Source: Actinomycetota bacterium
GTDB taxonomy: Bacteria > Actinomycetota > Acidimicrobiia > Acidimicrobiales > Ilumatobacteraceae
Direction: 5' to 3'
NCBI GenBank assembly: GCA_016870865.1
Contig: VGAC01000017.1
Span: forward strand, 1-37,922
DNA: 37,922 nucleotides
How positions within the stretch are numbered: the first letter of the stretch is position 1; every line of letters begins with the position of its first letter. The notes beneath the pieces were generated by a model. It worked only from the letters and a program-made list of their open reading frames with translations, did not search any database and had not been told where the DNA came from. Of the stretch, positions 1 through 7,274 are shown one piece after another. Position numbers and translations under genes: made by a program.

Positions 1-158
1 CTGTCACCCATGACGCGGTCGAGGCCGAGTTGCAAGAGCAAAAGCCATTCAGGATGCAGCGCTTGGCGCAGGACGGCAACGCCATCGCGGGCATAGGTGT
101 CGCGAACCTCGGGTGTGATCAGCGCGACGGCTTCTTCAACTGTTGCCGGTGCCCCCAT
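1..158 (-). CDS. Phytanoyl-CoA dioxygenase-like protein, N-terminal fragment
   Basis: Partial gene: the ATG is at 158 on the minus strand and the reading frame runs off the left edge after 52 codons. The visible residues include YARDGVAVLRQALHPEWL, which resembles the usual beginning of phytanoyl-CoA dioxygenase (PhyH) family proteins, Fe(II)/2-oxoglutarate-dependent hydroxylases. The iron ligands (HxD...H) would lie beyond the edge, so activity cannot be judged. It starts 20 nt after the stop of the EthD-like gene and is probably the last visible member of the same minus-strand operon, which starts at the CMD-like gene near 1792. Family assignment rests on a short N-terminal pattern only. 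Confidence 0.6.
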   Translation of the reverse strand, partial: MGAPATVEEAVALITPEVRDTYARDGVAVLRQALHPEWLLLLQLGLDRVMGD

Positions 159-177
159 ACAACGAGATTAAATCGCC

Positions 178-897
178 TCAGTGGGGTCGTTGGATACGGT
201 CGCTGATGCGGTGGTAAACGGCCATCAACGAATTGGGTGCGATGGCGTCGGTCATCTTCACCGTTCCGGCCGCAATGTGCTCGCGGATCTTGCCGAAGGC
301 AGCGCCGTAGGCGTCTTGGTCGGTGTGCATGTGCTCGTAGACCGCGAGAAGCGGGTTCTCGCTGACCCACGGCTGGCCGACCATGTTGATGTCGGTTTTG
401 GTGTAGCGCTGTGCGGCCGTGAACCCGGGAAGGTCGAGCACGTCGGGAAGGTGTTGGGTGTCGTACCAGTGATCCAGCTCGGCGGCGCGTTCGGCTGCAG
501 ACGGAGCGGCGTAGGCAAGAAACACGCCATTCGGCACGTCCGCTTGCTGCAACTTGCTCGTCTGCCGTGGCGAGCGCTCGAGGTAGTACATCGCGCGCAT
601 TGTTTCGCGGTCCATCGCACCGTCGGGTGAGCGACGCATCTCGCCGGCGCCGATGCGCCTCATGTGCTCGTCGGAGATGCGTTGAATATGCGCGGCATCG
701 GTGACGTCGAGGTCGTAGATGGTGAGGTACCGCTGGGGAATCGGCAGCCACGCGGGGAAGCCCTTGTAGCGAATGGCCGACACGTAGCCGGGAACCTCGA
801 GCACGTCGGGCAGGTGAACGTTGGTGTACCAGTCGTTGTAAGCGGCTTCGGCGTCGGGTGAACCCGGATTGGTAAGAACGATGAGTACGGCTTTCAT
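178..897 (-). CDS. Tandem EthD/DUF4286-like dimeric alpha-beta barrel protein
   Basis: A 239-residue protein made of two related halves. Each half carries a W-Y-x3-HLPDVL-x-(V/L)PG pattern (near residues 23-36 and 145-158), typical of ferredoxin-like dimeric alpha-beta barrel proteins of the EthD type. These small barrels bind hydrophobic or aromatic substrates or act as accessory proteins in degradation pathways; the substrate here is unknown. The start chosen is ATG 897, because it overlaps the stop of the upstream CMD selenoprotein (ATGA, 894-897) and begins directly with the beta strand MKAVLIVL. A longer frame upstream lies inside the neighbouring gene and is not used. The duplication probably lets one chain form the barrel that a homodimer forms in single-domain relatives. 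Confidence 0.75.
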   Translation of the reverse strand: MKAVLIVLTNPGSPDAEAAYNDWYTNVHLPDVLEVPGYVSAIRYKGFPAWLPIPQRYLTIYDLDVTDAAHIQRISDEHMRRIGAGEMRRSPDGAMDRETMRAMYYLERSPRQTSKLQQADVPNGVFLAYAAPSAAERAAELDHWYDTQHLPDVLDLPGFTAAQRYTKTDINMVGQPWVSENPLLAVYEHMHTDQDAYGAAFGKIREHIAAGTVKMTDAIAPNSLMAVYHRISDRIQRPH

Positions 898-1400
898 GAA
901 GGCTTGACCCAGTGGCCTTCCTCGTTGAAATGGAGCGGTGTGAGTTCGCCCTCTTTGACCTCGAAATCGTTGCGTAGCGACACGGGAATCTTCTGGTAGT
1001 TCCACTTCATGATGTCGAGGGTCATTTCGATGATCTGTTCGCGCGTGAAATGAACGAAGAGGCTCGAGCGAAGTTCTCCGCCGATCCGGCCGGGCTGGGC
1101 CATCACTGCGTCGGCGAAGCGGAGGGCGATCTTGTGGCGCTCGGGTAGGTCGCTCGACTCGTAGGACTTCACCTTTTCGATGGTGGGTTCATCGAGACCT
1201 TCCTGCTTGGCGACCGCCAAGCGGACACTCAGTCAAGTCTTGCAGTCGTGGTAGACCGCGCAACGCATGCGGACGATCTCGGTCGTGATCGGATCGAGAC
1301 TCGCCATGCGGACAACGGCGGCCTGCCAGTCACCGAGCGGCTTGCGCAACGGCACCGCGGCGTAGGTTCCCGACGCAACGCGGGGAATGCGGTCACTCAC
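894..1400 (-). CDS. AhpD/carboxymuconolactone decarboxylase-like selenoprotein (UGA-decoded Sec56)
   Basis: A 168-residue protein read through an in-frame TGA at 1235-1233. Before it the frame gives RMRCAVYHDCKT, after it LSVRLAVAKQEGLDE. In AhpD/CMD relatives this region is R-C-A-x-x-H-D-C-x-x-C, so the TGA occupies the resolving-side cysteine and yields C53-K-T-U56. The rest of the family pattern is intact, including YESSDLPERHKIALRFADAV at about residues 80-99. A perfect SECIS-like hairpin follows the TGA (1205-1222). AhpD-type proteins are thiol peroxidases or disulfide reductases, and CxxU versions are known in bacteria. The GTG start at 1400 overlaps the preceding stop (GTGA), and the end overlaps the next start (ATGA), so translation is coupled on both sides. 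Neither a nonsense mutation nor a sequencing error explains the hairpin and the exact position as well. Confidence 0.87.
1205..1222 (-). promoter_or_regulatory. Bacterial SECIS element of the CMD selenoprotein
   Basis: On the mRNA, 10 nt after the UGA, lies a perfect 7-bp stem GCUUGGC / GCCAAGC closed by the loop GGUC. The GGU of the loop is at +21 to +23 counted from the U of UGA. In E. coli fdhF the SelB-binding loop has G-G-U at +22 to +24 on a helix of similar length. Stem, loop residues and spacing therefore all match a SelB-dependent recoding signal. Confidence 0.85.
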
Positions 1401-1792
1401 TTGGCTTCTCCGAAAACCGTCGCCCATGTCAGGGCGATGCGCTGACGCTGTTCGACAACGAGGAGCGCCGAAACGAAATCGACCATTGCCTGGTCACCGA
1501 GCACAGTACGCACGGCTGCGGCTGATTCATCACTGAGGTTTGCGACGTCGATCATGTATTCCTCGGTGAAGGCGAGACATGCTCTTTCTGTCGCTGACAG
1601 TGATGCGTCTGCGTGCCAGTTCGCAAGTTGCGCCGAATCAGCCACCCCGAGAATCTCACGAATACGTTGTTCACACAGACCAAGCAGTCGGTTGTCAACG
1701 ACGGTCCAGGCAGCGTCGCGAGCAAGGTTCAGTTGTTCGAGAACACCGGGATGGGCGGCGAGGTGTTCTTCGAGAATCGCATCGGCCGCCAT
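1397..1792 (-). CDS. CMD/AhpD-like protein without CxxC
   Basis: A 131-residue all-alpha protein of the carboxymuconolactone-decarboxylase-like superfamily. The start of the core (NRLLGLCEQRIREILG) and the later helix LSATERACLAFTEEYMIDV match the layout of the neighbouring selenoprotein. The CxxC-bearing helix has only a single Cys here, so a redox role like that of its neighbour is unlikely; it may be a partner subunit or a substrate-binding paralogue. Start ATG 1792 is preferred because the hexamer TAGCCT ends 7 nt before it, the arrangement of a leaderless promoter; a longer frame would run into the DUF2256 gene. Its stop overlaps the GTG of the selenoprotein. It is probably the first gene of the operon that includes the selenoprotein, the EthD-like gene and the PhyH-like gene. 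Confidence 0.75.
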   Translation of the reverse strand: MAADAILEEHLAAHPGVLEQLNLARDAAWTVVDNRLLGLCEQRIREILGVADSAQLANWHADASLSATERACLAFTEEYMIDVANLSDESAAAVRTVLGDQAMVDFVSALLVVEQRQRIALTWATVFGEAK

Positions 1793-1799
1793 GGGAAGG

Positions 1800-1805
1800 A
1801 GGCTA
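1800..1805 (-). promoter_or_regulatory. Leaderless -10 (TAGCCT) of the CMD operon
   Basis: TAGCCT ends 7 nt before ATG 1792, so transcription would begin at or within one base of the start codon. It would drive the CMD-like gene, the selenoprotein and the two following genes. Confidence 0.5.
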
Positions 1806-1826
1806 GTTCTCGTCCGGCGGGTCGAT

Positions 1827-1964
1827 TCACCGTGCGTTTCGGGGTTTGCCCCGACGACACGCATCGCTGCAGTACTTCACCTGCTCCCAGTCGCGTTCCC
1901 ACTTCTTGCGCCAGGTGAAGGGAAGCCCGCATGTGACACAGATCTTTTCGGGTCGGGGGGCCAT
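1827..1964 (-). CDS. DUF2256 zinc-ribbon protein
   Basis: A 45-residue protein with [14 protein letters not shown] followed by [10 protein letters not shown], the diagnostic pattern of DUF2256. Four cysteines in two pairs (CxxC...CxxxC) should bind one zinc. The family's function is unknown; members are often found near photolyase genes, which are not visible here. The gene diverges from the enoyl-CoA hydratase gene with only 18 bp between the start codons, and TATTCT lies 7 nt before its ATG, so it is probably leaderless. Confidence 0.88.
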   Translation of the reverse strand: MAPRPEKICVTCGLPFTWRKKWERDWEQVKYCSDACRRGKPRNAR

Positions 1965-1970
1965 GACAGG

Positions 1971-1977
1971 CAGAATA
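1971..1977. promoter_or_regulatory. Overlapping divergent -10 boxes
   Basis: The seven bases CAGAATA serve both directions: TATTCT (1972-1977, minus) ends 7 nt before the DUF2256 start, and CAGAAT (1971-1976, plus) ends 6 nt before the enoyl-CoA hydratase start. The plus-strand box departs from TANNNT at its first base, but AAGAAT occurs in the same position before two other genes in the window. Confidence 0.45.
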
Positions 1978-1982
1978 GAGGC

Positions 1983-2759
1983 ATGGGAAAACCCGTGCTT
2001 TGCGAACGCTCGGGAGACGTGGTGCGCATCACTTTGAACCAACCCGAGAGGCGCAATGCGCTGTCGCTCACCGTGTTGCGTGAGTTGACCGAGGCGTTCG
2101 CCGCGGTCGGCAAGACGGATGCGGCCGGTGTGGTCTTGGCGGCACAAGGACCGGTGTTCTGCGCGGGGCACAACTTCGGTGACATGTTGGGCGCCGACTA
2201 TGCCGCGACCTACGAGGTGTTCGAGACCTGTACCCGAATGATGAAAGTGGTGCAGTCGATTCCGCAGATCGTGGTTGCCCGCGTGCATGCCCTGGCGACC
2301 GCCGCCGGGTGCCAGTTGGTGGCGACGTGCGACCTTGCCGTCGCGGCCGACACCGCCTCGTTTGCCATTCCCGGCGGCAAGGGTGGGCTGTTTTGTCACA
2401 CCCCACTGGTGGCGGTCGCACGCAACCTCGGTCGGAAGCGAGCATTGGAGATGGCTCTCACGGGCGATGCGATCGATGCCCAGACTGCATTGCAGTGGGG
2501 TTTCGTCAACGCGGTCGTTCCCATCGATCAACTCGACGATGCGGTAGCCGACCTGTTGAGACGCGCGACGCGGGGGTCGGCGCACTCGAAGGGACTGGGC
2601 AAACAGGCTTTCTACCGTCAGGTCGAAATGTCACAGGACGATGCGTATGCCTACGCAGTCGGCATGATGGCTGCGGCGGCAACGACGGTCGATGCGCAAG
2701 AAGGCATTGCCGCATTTTTGGCGAAGCGGCCGCCCAACTTTGGTGGTGATCCCAAGTGA
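1983..2759 (+). CDS. Enoyl-CoA hydratase/isomerase family protein
   Basis: A 258-residue crotonase-fold protein. The N-terminal pattern [12 protein letters not shown], the oxyanion-hole segment [10 protein letters not shown] and the second oxyanion segment around [17 protein letters not shown] are typical of enoyl-CoA hydratases/isomerases, which hydrate or isomerise acyl-CoA thioesters in fatty-acid or related degradation. The usual catalytic glutamates are not obvious at the second site ([12 protein letters not shown]), so isomerase or hydrolase activity is possible. ATG 1983 is chosen because the family fold begins there; in-frame codons upstream are antisense to neighbouring genes. Its stop overlaps the GTG of the copper ATPase (GTGA), so the two are co-translated, although no functional link is obvious. 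Confidence 0.88.
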   Translation: MGKPVLCERSGDVVRITLNQPERRNALSLTVLRELTEAFAAVGKTDAAGVVLAAQGPVFCAGHNFGDMLGADYAATYEVFETCTRMMKVVQSIPQIVVARVHALATAAGCQLVATCDLAVAADTASFAIPGGKGGLFCHTPLVAVARNLGRKRALEMALTGDAIDAQTALQWGFVNAVVPIDQLDDAVADLLRRATRGSAHSKGLGKQAFYRQVEMSQDDAYAYAVGMMAAAATTVDAQEGIAAFLAKRPPNFGGDPK

Positions 2760-5044
2760 CCGCTGTCGAGACCCCGAATTCGATCGAGCTGTCGGTGTCG
2801 GGAATGACGTGCGGTGCTTGTGCCGCACGAATTCAAGAACATCTCAATGAAATCGACGGTGTGCAGGCCGCGGTCAACTATGCAACGGAAACCGCAACGA
2901 TCAATTTGCTTCGTGGAATACCGCTCGAAAGATTGATCGGTGCAGTCGAGGAAATAGGTTACGGAGCCGAGGTGCGAGACGTCGAGTCGGCACATCTCGG
3001 GGCCAGCGACGAGGACTACGAGGAAGATCTCGGTGTGTTGCGTCGGCGTTTGTCGGTGTCGCTTGCATTGGCGGTACCCGTCACCTTGCTCTCGATGGTC
3101 GAGACATGGCAATTCCGCAATTGGCAATGGTGGGCGTTGTTGCTCAGCGCGCCCGTGGTGACCTGGGGGGCGTGGCCGTTTCATCGTTCGGCCGCGGTGA
3201 ACCTTCGGCACCGCACCGCAACAATGGACACACTGATTTCGATCGGCGTGATCACCGCAGTTGCATGGTCGATCTGGGCTTTGGTGTGGGGCGATGCCGC
3301 AGCCATGTGGGGCTCGATGGGTCCGATGCTCGGTATGGACCACGGGGACGGCCACCACGTTTATTTCGAGGTCGCCACAACAGTGACCGTCTTCATCCTC
3401 TGTGGGCGTTATCTCGAGGCCCGTGCGAAGCGTTCCGCGGGTGATGCGCTCCGCGCATTGCTTGCCCTCGGTGCCAAGTCGGCAACGATCATGCGGGACG
3501 GCAGGGAAGTGCAGGTCGAGGCGAAGAGCATCGCGGTGGGTGACGTTCTTGTCGTACGACCCGGAGAAAAGTTTGCTGCCGACGGCGAAGTTGTGGATGG
3601 GTCGTCGTCGATCGACGTGGCCATGCTGACGGGGGAAAGCGTGCCGGTCGACGTCGCACAGGGCGATGCCGTGACCGGTGCGACCATCAATCTGACGGGA
3701 CGTTTGCTCATCCGCGCAACCCGAGTGGGAGCCGACACGACGTTTGCGCAGATGGCCAAATTGGTGCGTGAGGCACAGGCCTCGAAGGCGCCCGTCCAAC
3801 GCCTCGCCGACCGTGTCAGTGCGTGGTTCGTTCCGGTGGTACTGCTGATTTCGTCGATCACGTTGTTCGGCTGGTTGATCGTCAATGGTGACTCGGCGAA
3901 GGCATTCACCTCGGCAGTTGCCGTACTGATCATCGCCTGCCCGTGCGCGCTGGGTTTGGCCACGCCGACCGCACTGATGGTGGGGAGTGGACGCGCCGCA
4001 CAGATGGGTGTCGTCATCAAGGGTGTCGACGTGTTGCAAGGGACTCGCCGCATCGACACCGTGGTGTTCGACAAGACCGGCACCGTCACGACTGGCGTGA
4101 TGCAGTTGAAAGAGGTGGTGTGTGCACCCGGAGTGGACAGACGCGACGCGCTACGTTTCGCTGGCGCCGTTGAGTTTGCAAGCGAGCATCCGATTGCGAA
4201 GGCGATCGCCAGGGGAGCACTGCGTGAACTGGGCGACTTGCCCCGCGTCGACCAGTTCAACGCACTTGCGGGCGTGGGCGCGCGGGGAGTCGTCGATGGT
4301 GTCACGGTGATCGTCGGCCAGGAACGCTTGTTGCAGGGCGAAATGATTCTCGTACCCCGACCTCTGGGCACCGCGCTGGCCGAGGCCCGCGAGCAGGGCA
4401 ACACCGCAGTCGTGGTGGCGTGGGGTGGTCAGGCACGCGCCGTCTGTGTGGTGGCCGATGCCCCGAAAGGAACGTCGGTCGAGGCGATCGAATCGTTGCG
4501 AAAGATGGGTATGGCGCCGGTGTTGCTCACGGGTGACACACAGGCAACGGCAATGGCAATCGCTCGACAGGTGGGCATCGAAACCGACGATTACCACGTG
4601 CGCGGTGGGGTTCTGCCGCACGAAAAGGTGAACGTGATCCGAGAGATTCAGGAACGTGGCTATGCGGTCGCAATGGTCGGTGACGGTGTGAACGATGCGG
4701 CGGCGTTGGCACAGGCCGATGTCGGTATCGCCATGGGCACGGGCACCGACGTTGCCATACAGGCGAGCGACCTGACGATCGTCAGCGGGGACCTGCGTCT
4801 CGTGGCGGATTCGATCGAGTTGTCCCGTGCGACGCTGCGCACGATCGGCGCGAACGTTTTTTGGGCATTCGCCTACAACGCGGCGGCGATTCCCGTGGCT
4901 GCAAGCGGCCACCTGAACCCGATGTGGGCCGGTCTCGCGATGGCATTCTCGAGCGTGTTCGTGGTGACGAACAGTCTGCGTCTGCGGCGCTTCACACCGC
5001 GACATCGCAACCTGGCGCGGCATCCTTCGCGTCGAGGGGCCTGA
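2756..5044 (+). CDS. copA: Copper-translocating P1B-type ATPase
   Basis: A 762-residue heavy-metal P-type ATPase. One N-terminal HMA domain carries GMTCGAC (residues 16-22). TGES in the actuator domain is at 292-295, the membrane CPC copper motif at 395-397, the phosphorylated aspartate in DKTGT at 439, the SEHP loop of the nucleotide domain at about 475, and GDGVND at 642-647. The C-terminal YN and MxxSS membrane motifs indicate Cu(I) specificity. A Met/His-rich external loop (about residues 184-201, MWGSMGPMLGMDHGDGHH) may collect or release copper. The protein exports Cu(I) from the cytoplasm. GTG start overlaps the preceding stop. The 3' end overlaps the convergent regulator gene by 53 bp. 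Confidence 0.93.
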   Translation: MTAVETPNSIELSVSGMTCGACAARIQEHLNEIDGVQAAVNYATETATINLLRGIPLERLIGAVEEIGYGAEVRDVESAHLGASDEDYEEDLGVLRRRLSVSLALAVPVTLLSMVETWQFRNWQWWALLLSAPVVTWGAWPFHRSAAVNLRHRTATMDTLISIGVITAVAWSIWALVWGDAAAMWGSMGPMLGMDHGDGHHVYFEVATTVTVFILCGRYLEARAKRSAGDALRALLALGAKSATIMRDGREVQVEAKSIAVGDVLVVRPGEKFAADGEVVDGSSSIDVAMLTGESVPVDVAQGDAVTGATINLTGRLLIRATRVGADTTFAQMAKLVREAQASKAPVQRLADRVSAWFVPVVLLISSITLFGWLIVNGDSAKAFTSAVAVLIIACPCALGLATPTALMVGSGRAAQMGVVIKGVDVLQGTRRIDTVVFDKTGTVTTGVMQLKEVVCAPGVDRRDALRFAGAVEFASEHPIAKAIARGALRELGDLPRVDQFNALAGVGARGVVDGVTVIVGQERLLQGEMILVPRPLGTALAEAREQGNTAVVVAWGGQARAVCVVADAPKGTSVEAIESLRKMGMAPVLLTGDTQATAMAIARQVGIETDDYHVRGGVLPHEKVNVIREIQERGYAVAMVGDGVNDAAALAQADVGIAMGTGTDVAIQASDLTIVSGDLRLVADSIELSRATLRTIGANVFWAFAYNAAAIPVAASGHLNPMWAGLAMAFSSVFVVTNSLRLRRFTPRHRNLARHPSRRGA

Positions 5045-5831
5045 ACTCTTCGACCCACGAGGGCACGGCCCTGAGTGCCGCCGCCTTGTGCCAGCGCACG
5101 GTGCGCTCGTTCATGCCGAGCCGTCGGCCGATGTCGGCGCCTTGCCACCCGTCGCACATCAGTCGCATGATGGTGACGCGCAGTGGACTGACGTTGTGGA
5201 GCTGCAGGTCGATGAGGAAATTGTGGACGTGGTCCTCCTCCGGTGGAGTCGAAGTTCCGGTTGGCGGTGTGCCCATGTCGCCCGAGAGGAAGAAGTCGTG
5301 GTCGACGAATTCGACCTTTGTGCGGCGCGCACGGTGTCCCGCCACGTACTCGAAGTACTCGATGTCGCGCACGATGTTCGCGGCAACCTTGTGGGGTCGG
5401 CGTTCGACTGGATAGCAGGAGATCACGAACCAGGCCTGTGTGACGAGGTCGCCGAGCGCACCCTCGATCCCCCCGACGTGGCGCCGGCCACGACGCCGCG
5501 CGATCGAGATCACCGGGGGCAACACGCGATGAAGAACGATCTGTGCCGCGAGACGGTCCGTTGCGGCCAGGCGCACGAGACTCAACAGATAGGCATCGGC
5601 ATCGTCACAGTCGGGACGGCCGCCGAATCCGGCCCGAACGACCATGTCGTTGAGGTGTGCCACCGGTCCGCCCGGCAGGCCCCACGAGTTGGCCCGGCGC
5701 AGGGCCCGCGGGCTGCGGGCGGCCGCCTCCCAGTCGTCGAGGAGGCCCTTGACGAGGGGACCCATTCGTCTGGTGCGAATGAGTGCATCGTTGGCTGTGG
5801 ATACGGGTTGTGGTGTCGGATGTGTCGGCAT
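4992..5831 (-). CDS. Sigma-70 region 4/LuxR-type helix-turn-helix protein
   Basis: About 279 residues. The C-terminal part (roughly the last 60 residues) reads SPLRVTIMRLMCDGWQGADI, then GRRLGMNERTVRWHKAAALRA, a helix-turn-helix of the sigma region 4/LuxR type. The middle contains VLPPVISIARRRGRR and a helical stretch that resembles the sigma region 2-like part of actinobacterial sigma-factor-related regulators, but I cannot name the family. Start uncertain: ATG 5831 is given, ATG 5864 would add 11 residues. It faces the copper ATPase tail to tail with a 53-bp overlap, so antisense effects between the two mRNAs are possible. No target can be inferred. Confidence 0.65.
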   Translation of the reverse strand: MPTHPTPQPVSTANDALIRTRRMGPLVKGLLDDWEAAARSPRALRRANSWGLPGGPVAHLNDMVVRAGFGGRPDCDDADAYLLSLVRLAATDRLAAQIVLHRVLPPVISIARRRGRRHVGGIEGALGDLVTQAWFVISCYPVERRPHKVAANIVRDIEYFEYVAGHRARRTKVEFVDHDFFLSGDMGTPPTGTSTPPEEDHVHNFLIDLQLHNVSPLRVTIMRLMCDGWQGADIGRRLGMNERTVRWHKAAALRAVPSWVEEFRPLDAKDAAPGCDVAV

Positions 5832-5913
5832 GCGCGTGACTGTGCGCTCGGGCCCTCTCCGCACCTCTCGGTGCGGGTCTCACCGCAGGTCTCACCGGTG
5901 GAAGAATCGCGCC

Positions 5914-6579
5914 ATGCGCATCGCCCTGCCCTCCGGAACCGTCGCCGAAGTGGTCCGGCCCGCTGGCACGCCGCGACTCGGCCTGGTTGTCACACCCGAC
6001 ATCTTCGGTGTTCGTCCGCATTTCGACGCCCTTGCAGCGGGGTGGGCACGCGACTGGGGGATGGCCGTTGCGGTGGTCGACCAGTACGCCGGAGCCCAAC
6101 CGGGCGAGGACGCCGACATTGTCGCGCGCTACGCGGCAGTTGCCGGTATCGATGACGACCGCCATCTCGCCGACCTCCACGCGGCGGCCGATGAGCTTGC
6201 AACACCCCTGGCCGGTCTCATGGGTTTTTGTATGGGCGGTATGTACTGCTTCAACTCGGCACGCAGCGACCGCTTCGCGCGGATCGTCAGTTTTTACGGG
6301 ATGATCACACTGCCCGACGCCTGGAAAGGACCCGGCCACCGTGAGCCACTCGACTATCTGCGCCGCGGACACGCGGATCGTGTGCTTGCCGTCATCGGTT
6401 GCAAGGACACGTGGACACCCGCCGATCAGGTGGCGCAACTGCGCGAGCTGGGTGTCACCGTGGTCGATTATCCCGAGGCCGAGCACGCATTTGCCCACGA
6501 TCCTTTGCGTCCCGCGCATCGAGCCGACGACGCAGCCGACGCATTCTCACGTGCCCGCGCCTGGTTGGAGGGCGTCTAG
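5914..6579 (+). CDS. Dienelactone hydrolase family protein
   Basis: A 221-residue alpha/beta hydrolase. The nucleophile elbow GFCMGG places the catalytic cysteine at residue 106, a cysteine rather than serine as in dienelactone hydrolases. The acid is probably the aspartate in GCKDTWTP and the histidine that in EAEHAFAHD. Dienelactone hydrolases open the lactone ring in chloroaromatic degradation, but most family members act on unknown esters or lactones. AAGAAT ends 6 nt before the ATG, similar to the variant -10 before two other genes here. The TAG stop directly abuts the stop of the convergent Crp-family gene. Confidence 0.88.
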   Translation: MRIALPSGTVAEVVRPAGTPRLGLVVTPDIFGVRPHFDALAAGWARDWGMAVAVVDQYAGAQPGEDADIVARYAAVAGIDDDRHLADLHAAADELATPLAGLMGFCMGGMYCFNSARSDRFARIVSFYGMITLPDAWKGPGHREPLDYLRRGHADRVLAVIGCKDTWTPADQVAQLRELGVTVVDYPEAEHAFAHDPLRPAHRADDAADAFSRARAWLEGV

Positions 6580-7245
6580 TCAGGTGGCGCGTTGCTCAAG
6601 ATTCGCGCGGTTCAGCAACTTGTACTGACGGTCGCGCTGTTCGAGCCATCCGAGGCGGATGAAGCTGGCGATCGCTTTGTTGACACGCTCGCGTGATGCG
6701 CCAACCATGCCGGCGAGTTCCTCCTGGGTCACGGGGAGCACGAACTCGTCCACACCGCCCGACAGTTCGAGCAGCCGTTTGGCGGTACGACCGGTGACGT
6801 CGAGAAAAACGCTGTCGGCGAGGGCTTCATCCATCGCGCGAAGTCGCGTGGCAAGAACCTTGGTGACGGCCCAGAGGAGATCGGGGTTCGAGCGCAACTG
6901 TGGTTCGACCGCGCTGTAGGGGATGCGCAGTACCTTCGATGGTTCGAGCGCGCGGGCCATGGCGCTTCGTGCGCCACCGTCAAGAAGCGCCAGATCACCG
7001 AACAAATCGCCGGTGATCATCAGGGCCACGACACTTTCGCGCGAATCAAGTGGCTTGTTGTCCATGGCTATGGCGATACGACCAGAAAGAACGATGTAGA
7101 GCGCGTCAGGTGCATCGCCTTCGTTGAAGAGGACTTCGTTGCGCACGAGGGTTCTTTCGTCGGCCTGGGCCGCGATGGACTCGATGACCAAAGGGCTGGC
7201 ACCCGAAAAAAACTGACTGGAGGCGATCACGTCGGCGTGCAACAT
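6580..7245 (-). CDS. Crp/Fnr family transcription regulator
   Basis: A 221-residue regulator. The N-terminal cyclic-nucleotide-binding fold includes GDLFGDLALLDGGARSAMAR (about residues 79-98), close to the phosphate-binding cassette of CRP/GlxR proteins, so cAMP is a reasonable ligand. The C-terminal winged helix contains T-Q-E-E-L-A-G-M-V-G-A-S-R-E-R-V-N, the recognition region of the family. No cysteine cluster is seen, so it is not an Fe-S FNR. It diverges from ispD across a 29-bp gap. TACGGT lies 9 nt before its ATG and could be its -10. No TGTGA-N6-TCACA site was found in the gap. Confidence 0.88.
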   Translation of the reverse strand: MLHADVIASSQFFSGASPLVIESIAAQADERTLVRNEVLFNEGDAPDALYIVLSGRIAIAMDNKPLDSRESVVALMITGDLFGDLALLDGGARSAMARALEPSKVLRIPYSAVEPQLRSNPDLLWAVTKVLATRLRAMDEALADSVFLDVTGRTAKRLLELSGGVDEFVLPVTQEELAGMVGASRERVNKAIASFIRLGWLEQRDRQYKLLNRANLEQRAT

Positions 7246-7261
7246 ATACAGATGACCGTAC

Positions 7262-7267
7262 TACCCT
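7262..7267 (+). promoter_or_regulatory. Leaderless -10 (TACCCT) of ispD
   Basis: TACCCT ends 7 nt before ATG 7275. The promoter would serve ispD-ispF and probably rlmB. Confidence 0.5.
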
Positions 7268-7274
7268 CCAACGC

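Noticed and set aside
898-1005. N-terminal extension of the EthD-like protein
   Set aside because: It lies in the 3' part of the selenoprotein gene, and ATG 897 gives the ATGA overlap and the natural beta-strand start.
1233-1235. In-frame TGA read as a nonsense mutation or pseudogene in the CMD-like gene
   Set aside because: The frame is intact on both sides, the TGA sits exactly at a redox Cys, and a perfect hairpin with SECIS loop bases follows at the right distance.
1554-1982. N-terminal extension of the enoyl-CoA hydratase frame
   Set aside because: The in-frame codons are antisense to the CMD-like and DUF2256 genes; the crotonase fold begins at ATG 1983.
2651-4039. Long minus-strand open frame opposite the copper ATPase gene
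   Set aside because: Antisense to a clear P-type ATPase and rich in His/Arg with no family pattern.
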